A stretch of DNA of 17,191 nt from CAYXFZ01 sp964464385. GTDB taxonomy: Bacteria; Planctomycetota; UBA1135. The position numbers and the translations under genes are program-made. The notes beneath the pieces are model-generated. The model ran no database searches. It worked only from the letters and a program-made list of their open reading frames with translations, and was not told where the DNA came from. Location of the stretch: contig CAYXFZ010000055.1 of NCBI GenBank assembly GCA_964464385.1, positions 1 through 17,191 of the forward strand, given 5' to 3'. Numbering within the stretch: the first letter of the stretch is position 1; each line of letters opens with the position of its first letter. Positions 1-6,304 of this stretch are shown here, one piece after another.

Positions 1-1
1 G

Positions 2-472
2 GACGGCCAAGAGTTTGCGGTGGAAGCGACCCACATGCGCGTTCGCGGCAATCGTTTGAGCTTGGATCGAAACGCTTCTGCTCGATTCCCATTGGCGGAG
101 GGGGGTGATTTCATCGTCTCGGGACGCGAAGGAGAAATTTCTCCGCGCCGAGGTTGGTTTGCCCACGGAGTCGAAGTCCACGGCGAAGAGCTTGAGGGTC
201 GAGCCGATTACTCCTCTTGGAGCCGGATCGGATCCGCTCTGGACACACTACGCCTGGACGGAGCGGCCCATCTCAAGCATGCCGGCACTGCGGTCTTCGG
301 CGAAGAAATCCTCTTCCAACCGCGGATCCATCAGGTGACGGTTGCCGGTGCTCCCAACGAACCCGCACGGGCCGTTTTGGAAGATGGTCGCACGACCGAT
401 GGCGACCTGATCCATGTGGATCTCAAGTTTCATCTCCTTTCCGGTGTTCGTGGATCCATTCGCCGACCTTGA
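2..472 (+). CDS. LptA/OstA-like LPS transport protein, 3' part
   Basis: The reading frame is open to the left edge of the window, so this is the C-terminal part of a gene that starts upstream; the first in-frame GTG at 20 need not be the start. The visible 156 or so residues are short alternating beta-type segments with repeated phrases such as VEVHGEEL, LRLDGAAHLKH and EEILFQPRIHQVTVAG. This is the pattern of the OstA/LptA/LptC beta-jellyroll, which shields the acyl chains of lipopolysaccharide as it crosses the periplasm. The stop TGA (470-472) overlaps the proposed TTG start of the LptD-like gene, which supports a joint LPS-transport operon. Assignment rests on fold-like pattern and neighbour, not on a strict motif; LptC or another OstA-domain protein is equally possible. 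Confidence 0.5.
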   Translation, partial: DGQEFAVEATHMRVRGNRLSLDRNASARFPLAEGGDFIVSGREGEISPRRGWFAHGVEVHGEELEGRADYSSWSRIGSALDTLRLDGAAHLKHAGTAVFGEEILFQPRIHQVTVAGAPNEPARAVLEDGRTTDGDLIHVDLKFHLLSGVRGSIRRP

Positions 473-2820
473 GTCCACTTCTTCTCCTTCTTGCTCTCCC
501 CCAAGAGCCTGAGCCATCTCCCATGATCGGCTGGGAACACTTGGAATCCACGATTGAAGGGGATCAGGTTTTTTTTCGTTTTTCTTCGCTGTCCTCGCAG
601 CTAGATCAGCAATTCACTTCCGCCGACCGCGCCGTCTTGGCCCTGGACCGGGCCCGCTACGAAGCCCTGATGGAGGGCAAAACCCCAACCAAGGAGCCGC
701 AGGGGGAGCAGCCGTCGGCCACCGACCGCCGCCTCCTGGGGGGCTGGGAAGTCAGCCTCTTGGAAGCCCTCGGCTTGCCGGCAGAACCCGGCTTGGTGCA
801 CTCCCTTCTCTTGCAAGGGCGGGTCGTTTTGGAGCTGCCCGGTGCGCGCCTCCATTGTCAACAACTGCGCTACGACCGAGCCAGCGGCGAAACCGGCATT
901 TTGAAAGCTGACTTATTGCTTCCACCCGAGAGCGGACTACGGGGTTGGCCCATGCGTTTGATTTGCGAGGATCTTCAGGAATTTCCCGATGGCCGCCTCC
1001 TTGCCCGTGATGCCCTGCTCACGACCTGTGATTTTGAGCCGCCTCACTTTGCTCTTCGCTTGGACCAAGTGGATGGGCGACCTATGACTCCAAGCGGTTG
1101 GTCCTGGAAACCCGAAGGCACTTGGCTAGAAGTGGCCGGCATTGCCCTCCTTCCTCTGCCTTCCCCTGAAATTTCCACTGCCGACACGGGCGATGATTCC
1201 TTTTTTGGTTTGCGTGGCGTGCGCCTAGGATCCGACAACCGCTTAGGCGAATCTCTGGGGTTGGACTTGGGCACAAGCGGCCGCACTTCCGGCAACTCGA
1301 CTTGGTCGGCTACAGTGCAGCCGACTTGGAGTTTGCGCCGCGGGTTTCCTTTGGGTGGTAGCTTCCAATCCTCCGGCACTTCCTGGAAAGCGCAATGGTC
1401 GCTCTTTACTCTCGACGACCAGGGAAAAGATGCCCATCCTTTTTCGCGACGCATCGATCTGCCGGGGGACAATCGCTGGCTTGCCTCTGGCAACCATCGT
1501 TTCGATTTTGGTGAGGAGTGGCGCATGGATGTGGACCTCGCCTTTGCCTCCGACCCCTTGGTGCAACCCGAATTTTTCCGCGAGGGTTGGGAAACTGGTG
1601 ATGATCTGCAAAGCCAAATTTATCTCCGTCAGCCGGCAGCTGATCACTTTACGGAACTGGATATCTCTGCGGTTACCGACACGGCCGGATTTTCTCCCCT
1701 CGCTGGTTTTGGGACCGACGCTCCCCTCTACCGGGAAGACCTCCCTCGCATTCGTCACGAAGCCTTTCCTCGCACCATAGATCTGGACGTTTTTGGCGAA
1801 TTCTTTTCGTTGGACCTCTCTTGGGGGGCAAATTTTTCGCGCATCCAATTGCGGGATCTGGACCCCTTGGCCGTCGCTGGAACCAATCCTTTCGCGGAGC
1901 CGGACAATCTGCGATTTGATCGCCTGCATCTTTGGGCTGAGGCTTCTTCTCCCGTGGTCGCGAAAGGGCTGGTCATTCGACCCGGTCTGCGCACGGACAT
2001 GGTGGCTTGGTCGGGGGAAATGGACGATCGCCGGGATGCCGCTCGGGCTGTAGGGGAAGGTTTTTTGGAAATCTCAACCCTGCTTGCCCAAAGATACGAG
2101 GATGGCTGGAAGCATCGCCTGCGGCCCATGGTGCGCTTGCGAGCGCGCGGCACGCAGGGCCAGGATGCGGATCAAGTTCCCCAAGCGGACTTTGTGGACT
2201 CATTGGATGACGGAGAGGTAGTCGAATTTTCTTTGCGGCAGTTTTTTCTGGCCCCCAAGAGTTCCCAACCATGGCTGGATTTGGATTTCATGATTCCTTG
2301 GTACCCCGATCCAACCCGCCCCCTGCTGGATCCGCTTTTTCCTGGCCCTCGTGTTGCCAATCCATCCGGTGATTCTTGGGGCCCGGCGGAAGTCCGGCTC
2401 CTTTGGCGACCAGACAAATCCACACCCGCCTTGCAGGGATGGTCTCTTGGCGGCGGCTTCCGCCACGACTTGGCGCAACGCAATACCGAAGAAGTCTTCG
2501 CCCGGCTCGGTGTTCGCCCGAACAAGAACCTCCGTCTTGGCGTCAGCATGCGCAAGGTGGACGACCTCTTTTCCTACGGAGAACTTTGGGGGAACTGGAG
2601 AGTAACCCGAGATTGGGCCATGGGTTTTCGCCTTCCTCATGCATTCGCCTTTGCTCCTGCCCGTCGCGCGCGGCTGAGTTTTTCCTGGTATTCCCATGAT
2701 TTCGTCTTGCAACTGGAAGGTGTGCGGAACGACGCCACCGGCGAAACCGGTTTCGGTTTCAATATTCTTCCCCGCTTCTTGGTGGATGCGCCCCTCCGCC
2801 GTGTGCGTCCTGGCGGCTAG
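469..2820 (+). CDS. lptD: LptD-like LPS-assembly outer-membrane protein
   Basis: The protein is about 783 residues if translation starts at TTG 469, the usual size of LptD, the outer-membrane barrel that inserts lipopolysaccharide into the outer leaflet. TTG 469 is the only in-frame start that leaves a hydrophobic leader (SPLLLLLALP) in front of the mature part; it overlaps the upstream stop in a TTGA. ATG 523 would remove the leader. The N-terminal part holds OstA-like segments (LPGARLHCQQLRYDRASGE, then a segment near LLARDALLTTCDFEPPHF that is typical of LptD homologues). The rest, from about residue 230, is alternating polar/aromatic strands consistent with a beta-barrel, and the last strands contain NDATGETGFGFNIL. 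The leader is short and has no basic residue, so the exact start is uncertain. The frame is also open upstream to 217, but that stretch lies over the preceding gene. Confidence 0.78.
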   Translation: MSPLLLLLALPQEPEPSPMIGWEHLESTIEGDQVFFRFSSLSSQLDQQFTSADRAVLALDRARYEALMEGKTPTKEPQGEQPSATDRRLLGGWEVSLLEALGLPAEPGLVHSLLLQGRVVLELPGARLHCQQLRYDRASGETGILKADLLLPPESGLRGWPMRLICEDLQEFPDGRLLARDALLTTCDFEPPHFALRLDQVDGRPMTPSGWSWKPEGTWLEVAGIALLPLPSPEISTADTGDDSFFGLRGVRLGSDNRLGESLGLDLGTSGRTSGNSTWSATVQPTWSLRRGFPLGGSFQSSGTSWKAQWSLFTLDDQGKDAHPFSRRIDLPGDNRWLASGNHRFDFGEEWRMDVDLAFASDPLVQPEFFREGWETGDDLQSQIYLRQPAADHFTELDISAVTDTAGFSPLAGFGTDAPLYREDLPRIRHEAFPRTIDLDVFGEFFSLDLSWGANFSRIQLRDLDPLAVAGTNPFAEPDNLRFDRLHLWAEASSPVVAKGLVIRPGLRTDMVAWSGEMDDRRDAARAVGEGFLEISTLLAQRYEDGWKHRLRPMVRLRARGTQGQDADQVPQADFVDSLDDGEVVEFSLRQFFLAPKSSQPWLDLDFMIPWYPDPTRPLLDPLFPGPRVANPSGDSWGPAEVRLLWRPDKSTPALQGWSLGGGFRHDLAQRNTEEVFARLGVRPNKNLRLGVSMRKVDDLFSYGELWGNWRVTRDWAMGFRLPHAFAFAPARRARLSFSWYSHDFVLQLEGVRNDATGETGFGFNILPRFLVDAPLRRVRPGG

Positions 2821-2829
2821 AATAGGCCC

Positions 2830-3213
2830 GTGTTCATGGCCATTGTTCCGGGATGGGGAGAATTCCTGTTGGCAGGGATCGTCGGTCTTTTGCTTTTCGG
2901 TGGCCGACTGCCCGAAGTGGCCAAGGATGTCGGCCGGGCTTTCTACCGTTTTCGTCGGGCGATGACGGGTTTGCGTCGCGAGGCGGGCATTGACCGGACC
3001 TTGCGCGATCTACGCTTGGAAATTGAACGTGAGGACTCCGGATTGCCAGAACCTCCTCCCATTCTGGATTCCGAAGGTGCAGTCTCGCGCGAAGAGCCTA
3101 CGACTCTGCCTGAGGACAACGCTTCGTCTGAGGACACCCTGTCGCCTGAGGTCACCCCGTCGCCTGAGGTCACCCCGTCGCCTAAGGAAGCGGACGGAGC
3201 AGAAGAAACCTAA
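2830..3213 (+). CDS. tatA: TatA/TatB-family twin-arginine translocase subunit
   Basis: This small membrane protein of 125-127 residues starts at GTG 2830 or, equally well, ATG 2836, nine or fifteen bases after lptD. It has the TatA/B architecture: a single N-terminal transmembrane helix (WGEFLLAGIVGLLLFGG), the hinge and amphipathic start FGGRLPEVAKDVGRAFYRFRRAM, and then an acidic, proline-rich cytoplasmic tail. In the Tat system these subunits form the pore or receptor for export of folded proteins. The tail from about residue 94 is made of six-residue repeats (PEVTPS type), which is not needed for Tat function and varies freely in this family. TatA versus TatB cannot be decided from sequence alone, and no tatC is in the window. 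Its TAA stop interlocks with the stop of the convergent moaB-like gene. Confidence 0.82.
   Translation: MFMAIVPGWGEFLLAGIVGLLLFGGRLPEVAKDVGRAFYRFRRAMTGLRREAGIDRTLRDLRLEIEREDSGLPEPPPILDSEGAVSREEPTTLPEDNASSEDTLSPEVTPSPEVTPSPKEADGAEET
3109..3180 (+). repeat. Four 18-bp tandem repeats in the tatA tail
   Basis: Four consecutive 18-bp units begin at 3109, 3127, 3145 and 3163. The last two are identical (CCTGAGGTCACCCCGTCG) and the first two are diverged copies; a fifth decayed unit begins with CCTAAGGAAG. The period is a multiple of three, so the reading frame is kept, and each unit encodes a six-residue block of the form P/S-E-D/V-x-x-S. The unit count could vary between strains through slippage. 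Confidence 0.9.
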
Positions 3214-3737
3214 AGTTTCTCCACCATGCCGCCCATGGAACACGGCCGCGTGCGAGAGTCCAGTTGCGGCAGAATCAGTTCCTCCATGGCCAAACGACAT
3301 GCGCCTTGGGATCCGGGCATGACGAACACCAAGGTTCTGTGGATCACACCGGCTGTCGCCCGTGACTCCAATGTTGCGGTGCCAATCTCCTGCCAGGAAA
3401 GCATGCGAAACATTTCGCCAAAGCCTGGAATGTTCTTGTCGAACAAGGCCTCGAGGGCCTCCGGGGTGACATCTTTAGCGAACACTCCGGTGCCGCCGGT
3501 AACCAGCACTGCGTGTACTTCATCCTTCTCGCACCAGTCACGAACCTGATCCCGAATGGCCTGCACGTCATCCGGGACAATGACACGGCCGCAGATTTGA
3601 TGTCCCTCTTCTTGGGCGCGGCGCTCCAAAAAAGCTCCGGAATGATCGTCTTCCAAGGTGCGCGTGTCGGACACGACCAGAATGGCGACGCCGAGGGATC
3701 GAAACTCCCTTTCTGTCCCTTCGTGAGCTGATTTCAT
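3210..3737 (-). CDS. moaB: MoaB/MogA-type molybdopterin adenylyltransferase
   Basis: The protein is 175 residues from ATG 3737, matching the usual MoaB/Mog length. This start forms an ATGA overlap with the stop of the RNase HIII gene, which is why it is preferred to in-frame codons further upstream. The MoCF-binding fold signatures are present: VVSDTRTLEDDHSG (residues 22-34), VLVTGGTGVFAKDVTPEA (78-94, holding the TGGTG and DVTPEA motifs that bind molybdopterin) and VMPGSQGACRLAMEELILPQL (139-159). Family knowledge says such proteins adenylylate molybdopterin before molybdenum insertion, although some MoaB proteins also act on tungsten cofactor. No other molybdenum cofactor gene is in the window. 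It is the last gene of the minus-strand unit, and its stop overlaps the tatA stop head to head. Confidence 0.88.
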   Translation of the reverse strand: MKSAHEGTEREFRSLGVAILVVSDTRTLEDDHSGAFLERRAQEEGHQICGRVIVPDDVQAIRDQVRDWCEKDEVHAVLVTGGTGVFAKDVTPEALEALFDKNIPGFGEMFRMLSWQEIGTATLESRATAGVIHRTLVFVMPGSQGACRLAMEELILPQLDSRTRPCSMGGMVEKL

Positions 3738-4672
3738 GGTTTCAATTCCTTGCGAACATTTTGGAAATGCATCTTGGCAAATCGGGATAAATCCTGGGGC
3801 CGGTGGACGGTAGCCAAGCGGCGCAAGGCCCGAGGCACGAGAGCACCACTCCCCAAAGGAAGATCCACCGCCGCTTGCTCCGACAGCTCGCCCATGCTGC
3901 ACAAGAAAGACTCCCGAGCCAACACCGAAGCGGCGGCAACAGCCGGGTGACCTTCAGCCCGAGGAACTTCGTGCACTTTGCAGTCGGGTCGTCGCTCCGC
4001 CAACAAGGTCGTCAAGGGGGAGCGAGGAGAGAAGCGATCAATAATGGCCAAGTTGCAGCCGTTTCGCTGGAGGAGTTCCTCTTGGACAGTGCCATGAAGA
4101 TGGGTGAGCAATCGATTCACGTTGGCGCCATGCAAAGAGTGTGCCTCGTTGTATTCCTGAGCGGTCAAAACACGTTCTTCGTGGTCAAACCGCTCTCGCA
4201 GCCAGGGTGCCAGCGCGCGAATGCGATCGTCGGCAAGCGCCTTCGAGTCCCGAATTCCGGTTTCTTCAATCTGCGCAAAGTCGGCCTCAGGAACAAAAAC
4301 CGCGGCAACGGCAAGACCCCCAAAGGTGTCGCCTTTCCCGGCCTCGTCCGACCCGACCGCATCCCCCATGGGAAACGTGGTCGCAGAAATCACCATTTTG
4401 TCTTGGGCGGAAACAACGGAGTCCGCATTCACCGGCGAGTCGGCGACATCAGCCCGCTCACCGAAAAAGCGCACCAGAAATCCATCGCCGCCGGCACCTT
4501 GCACCACCAACTTGCCGCTCATGTAAAGGGAAGCGACGACGTCGGTTTGGCGAGCCTGCCAGTGAGCATAAGCCAAGGTGCGAAATTCCCACCCCTCTTG
4601 TTCGAGTTTTTGGCGTAGTTTTTGCCCTTCACTGGAGGACAATTTCAACACATGGGTGGCTTGCGCCCTCAT
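3734..4672 (-). CDS. rnhC: Ribonuclease HIII
   Basis: The protein is 312 residues from ATG 4672, typical for RNase HIII, which cuts the RNA strand of RNA/DNA hybrids. Residues 1 to about 95 form the N-terminal substrate-binding (TBP-like) region that separates HIII from HII. The catalytic part begins with GSDEAGKGDTFGGLAVAAV (107-125), the HIII form of the nuclease signature with acidic D109 and E110. It continues with IRDSKAL (140-146), IDRFSP (around D212) and GHPAVAAASVLAR (241-253). The start is fixed by an ATGA overlap with the acyltransferase stop, with GTGGAG about nine bases upstream as a possible ribosome binding site. An upstream in-frame ATG at 4792 runs through the N gap and inside the preceding gene, so it is rejected. 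Confidence 0.92.
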   Translation of the reverse strand: MRAQATHVLKLSSSEGQKLRQKLEQEGWEFRTLAYAHWQARQTDVVASLYMSGKLVVQGAGGDGFLVRFFGERADVADSPVNADSVVSAQDKMVISATTFPMGDAVGSDEAGKGDTFGGLAVAAVFVPEADFAQIEETGIRDSKALADDRIRALAPWLRERFDHEERVLTAQEYNEAHSLHGANVNRLLTHLHGTVQEELLQRNGCNLAIIDRFSPRSPLTTLLAERRPDCKVHEVPRAEGHPAVAAASVLARESFLCSMGELSEQAAVDLPLGSGALVPRALRRLATVHRPQDLSRFAKMHFQNVRKELKP

Positions 4673-5372
4673 GCCGTGGACTCCACTTGCAAGATTTCCT
4701 GAGCACGCCGATGNNNNNNNNNNCAGACGTGAATGCCTGTCGCAAATTCCCAACCACAACCTCGGTTGTTTGGGGATCTTCCAGGACATCACGGGGGATC
4801 GGCACGGGAGCAGAATAAACCACCGAGACTCGGGAAAAGGGCAAGGGGACGATCATTTTGTCCCAAGATTTTTTTGCGCGCCAAGCCCGCGTAGTAGCTA
4901 AGCCCACGGCAACCATGGGGCGGCCCGTCACGGCGGCGATCCACAGCAAGCCCGGGGCAATGGTGTGGGCCGGCCCTTGTGGCCCGTCGGGTGTCAGGAC
5001 CAATCCGGGGGAATCCTTGGAGTCGCGCAACATTTGCCGCATGGCGCCAAAACCGCCCCGGGTGCTGGACCCGCGCGCCGTTCGAAAACCGTAACGTCGG
5101 GCAACTCGTTGGACGAGTTCGCCGTCGTAGTGGTGACTGATCATGACACAGAAGTCGAGGCCCCGATGCAGCGTTAGGCCCGCAGGAATACTTTCATGCC
5201 AAATGGCATAGGCCACGGGAGTGGGATTTTGAATGCCATGCTCCAACCCCTCGCGCTGGACCCGCCAGGTCTTGGCAAGCCAGCGCAAGAAAGAGGGGCC
5301 CAAGCGCTCCATCAAGAACATTTGCAAGCTACGTCGAAGCCGCTTGCCAAGAGAATGCCGCGGGGTCGTCAT
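4669..5372 (-). CDS. DUF374 lysophospholipid acyltransferase-like protein
   Basis: The protein is about 234 residues and has the DUF374 order of motifs seen from ATG 5372: AIWHES (56-61), ISHHYDGELVQRVARRYGF (78-96), RGSSTRGG (100-107), TPDGPQGP (127-134) and then AAVTGRPMVAVGL. These proteins resemble the acyltransferases of lipid A and phospholipid synthesis; the exact substrate is not known here. The start overlaps the protease stop (ATGA). The gene crosses the N gap at 4714-4723. Reading straight through the Ns gives an implausible C-terminus that runs into the next gene. The other frame, reading HRRAQEILQVESTA and then a TGA at 4671-4669, ends in an ATGA overlap with RNase HIII like its neighbours, so I take 4669 as the true end. 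Confidence 0.82.
4714..4723. other. Assembly gap (10 N) inside the DUF374 gene
   Basis: Ten consecutive Ns. The coding frame entering the gap (from 4724 downward on the minus strand) and the best frame leaving it (codon starting at 4713) join only if the missing length is 2 modulo 3. The Ns are therefore probably a fixed placeholder and not a measured length. Confidence 0.95.
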
Positions 5373-6304
5373 TCGGGGGATTCCTCGCGAATATCGTCCT
5401 CTTGCGCCCAATAAACTTCCCATTCTCGAAGGCGTTGCCGACGCTTGGCGCGCACCAAGGGGAAGACCAAGAGAATAAAAACGGCAACTCCGAGAAAGAG
5501 CTGTAGCCGCCAGTCGCCGACGACTCCAGCCAAGCCAGCCAACTCTTGGCGAAGCTCTTCTTCCAAAGTCACGGTGGAAACGCCGGTTGCGACCAGAACT
5601 GCCTCTTCAAAGCGGGCCCCTTGGTGGACGGCCGTCAAAATGTCCCGCACCGAAACGAGGCCCTGTTTGCGAACGAGTCGCTCCACAAAGGCGTGGCCCA
5701 AGGCATACCCCTCGGCCGCGCCAAGAGAATCCGCAGGAAAGCTCTCCGCAAATTGGGTGAGTGGGGGCAGATTGTGAACTAGGGCAGACCAAGTGAGGTT
5801 TGTGCCCATCCCGCCCAAAACCACTTCACCCGCAAACAATTCCGCACAACCTTCGTGAAACCAAGCCGGAATCCGGTCAAAGGCCTCGGGCCCAAGATCG
5901 GCCATGGCCAAGTGCATCAATTCGTGCCGGGTCGTTCGACGCAGAGCTGCCATGGAGCCCGAAATTTCCGTGGCAATCACGAGCCGCCGCTCGGCTGGGA
6001 TGGCAACGGCAGCAAACCAATCGGGCGCCGGCTGGCCGAGAGCCTTCTCGAGTGCATGCCGATCGGCAACCCAGGCCAAACGAAAAGGGTCCGGGTTCGC
6101 CGGAAGCCCTGTCCAGGCACGGGCTTCAGCGAATTCCAAGGAAAGCTCTGGGGCCAATTCCTCAGCTAAGGAGACCAAGCCTGGCGGGGCCGTCCACACG
6201 AACCCATCTCCGGCGCCGGAAACGGGTTCTTGTCCAAGAAGGCACGCCGCCAAAACCAGCGGCGGGCACAGACCGAGAATCACGAGTTTCCCCGGCGGGT
6301 CCAA
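5369..6304 (-). CDS. Membrane-anchored peptidase MA-like metalloprotease
   Basis: A zinc metallopeptidase of the gluzincin, peptidase MA-like type is indicated by RHELMHLAM (HExxH, H127/E128/H131) and, 19 residues on, PAWFHEGCAEL, which supplies the third ligand E151. The N-terminus is an export signal; LAAC at 18-21 could be a lipobox. Near the C-terminus LQLFLGVAVFILLVFPLV (267-284) is a transmembrane helix followed by a basic segment RAKRRQR. The catalytic domain is therefore expected outside the cytoplasm, tethered at its C-terminal end. The start drawn is TTG 6304, which directly abuts the stop of the upstream gene. GTG 6283 with GGGGAA six bases before it is a real alternative, but it loses the only lysine of the signal. 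Substrate is unknown. Its stop overlaps the acyltransferase start. Confidence 0.75.
   Translation of the reverse strand: MDPPGKLVILGLCPPLVLAACLLGQEPVSGAGDGFVWTAPPGLVSLAEELAPELSLEFAEARAWTGLPANPDPFRLAWVADRHALEKALGQPAPDWFAAVAIPAERRLVIATEISGSMAALRRTTRHELMHLAMADLGPEAFDRIPAWFHEGCAELFAGEVVLGGMGTNLTWSALVHNLPPLTQFAESFPADSLGAAEGYALGHAFVERLVRKQGLVSVRDILTAVHQGARFEEAVLVATGVSTVTLEEELRQELAGLAGVVGDWRLQLFLGVAVFILLVFPLVRAKRRQRLREWEVYWAQEDDIREESPE

Noticed and set aside
217..468. N-terminal extension of the LptD frame back to ATG 217
   Set aside because: It lies entirely over the 3' part of the LptA-like gene, is rich in Arg/Cys/Ser with no membrane-protein character, and would bury the export leader in the middle of the protein.
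3109..3200. Possible CRISPR-like repeat array
   Set aside because: The 18-bp units are directly adjacent with no spacers, are in frame within tatA, and there are no cas genes.
2943..3300. Antisense open frames opposite the tatA tail rich in RR/LRR repeats
   Set aside because: They are the mirror of the tandem repeat in tatA and contain no independent domain or start context.
3803..4618. 271-codon open frame on the + strand
   Set aside because: It is antisense to RNase HIII, whose motifs are complete; the product has no recognisable domain and reflects codon bias on the opposite strand.
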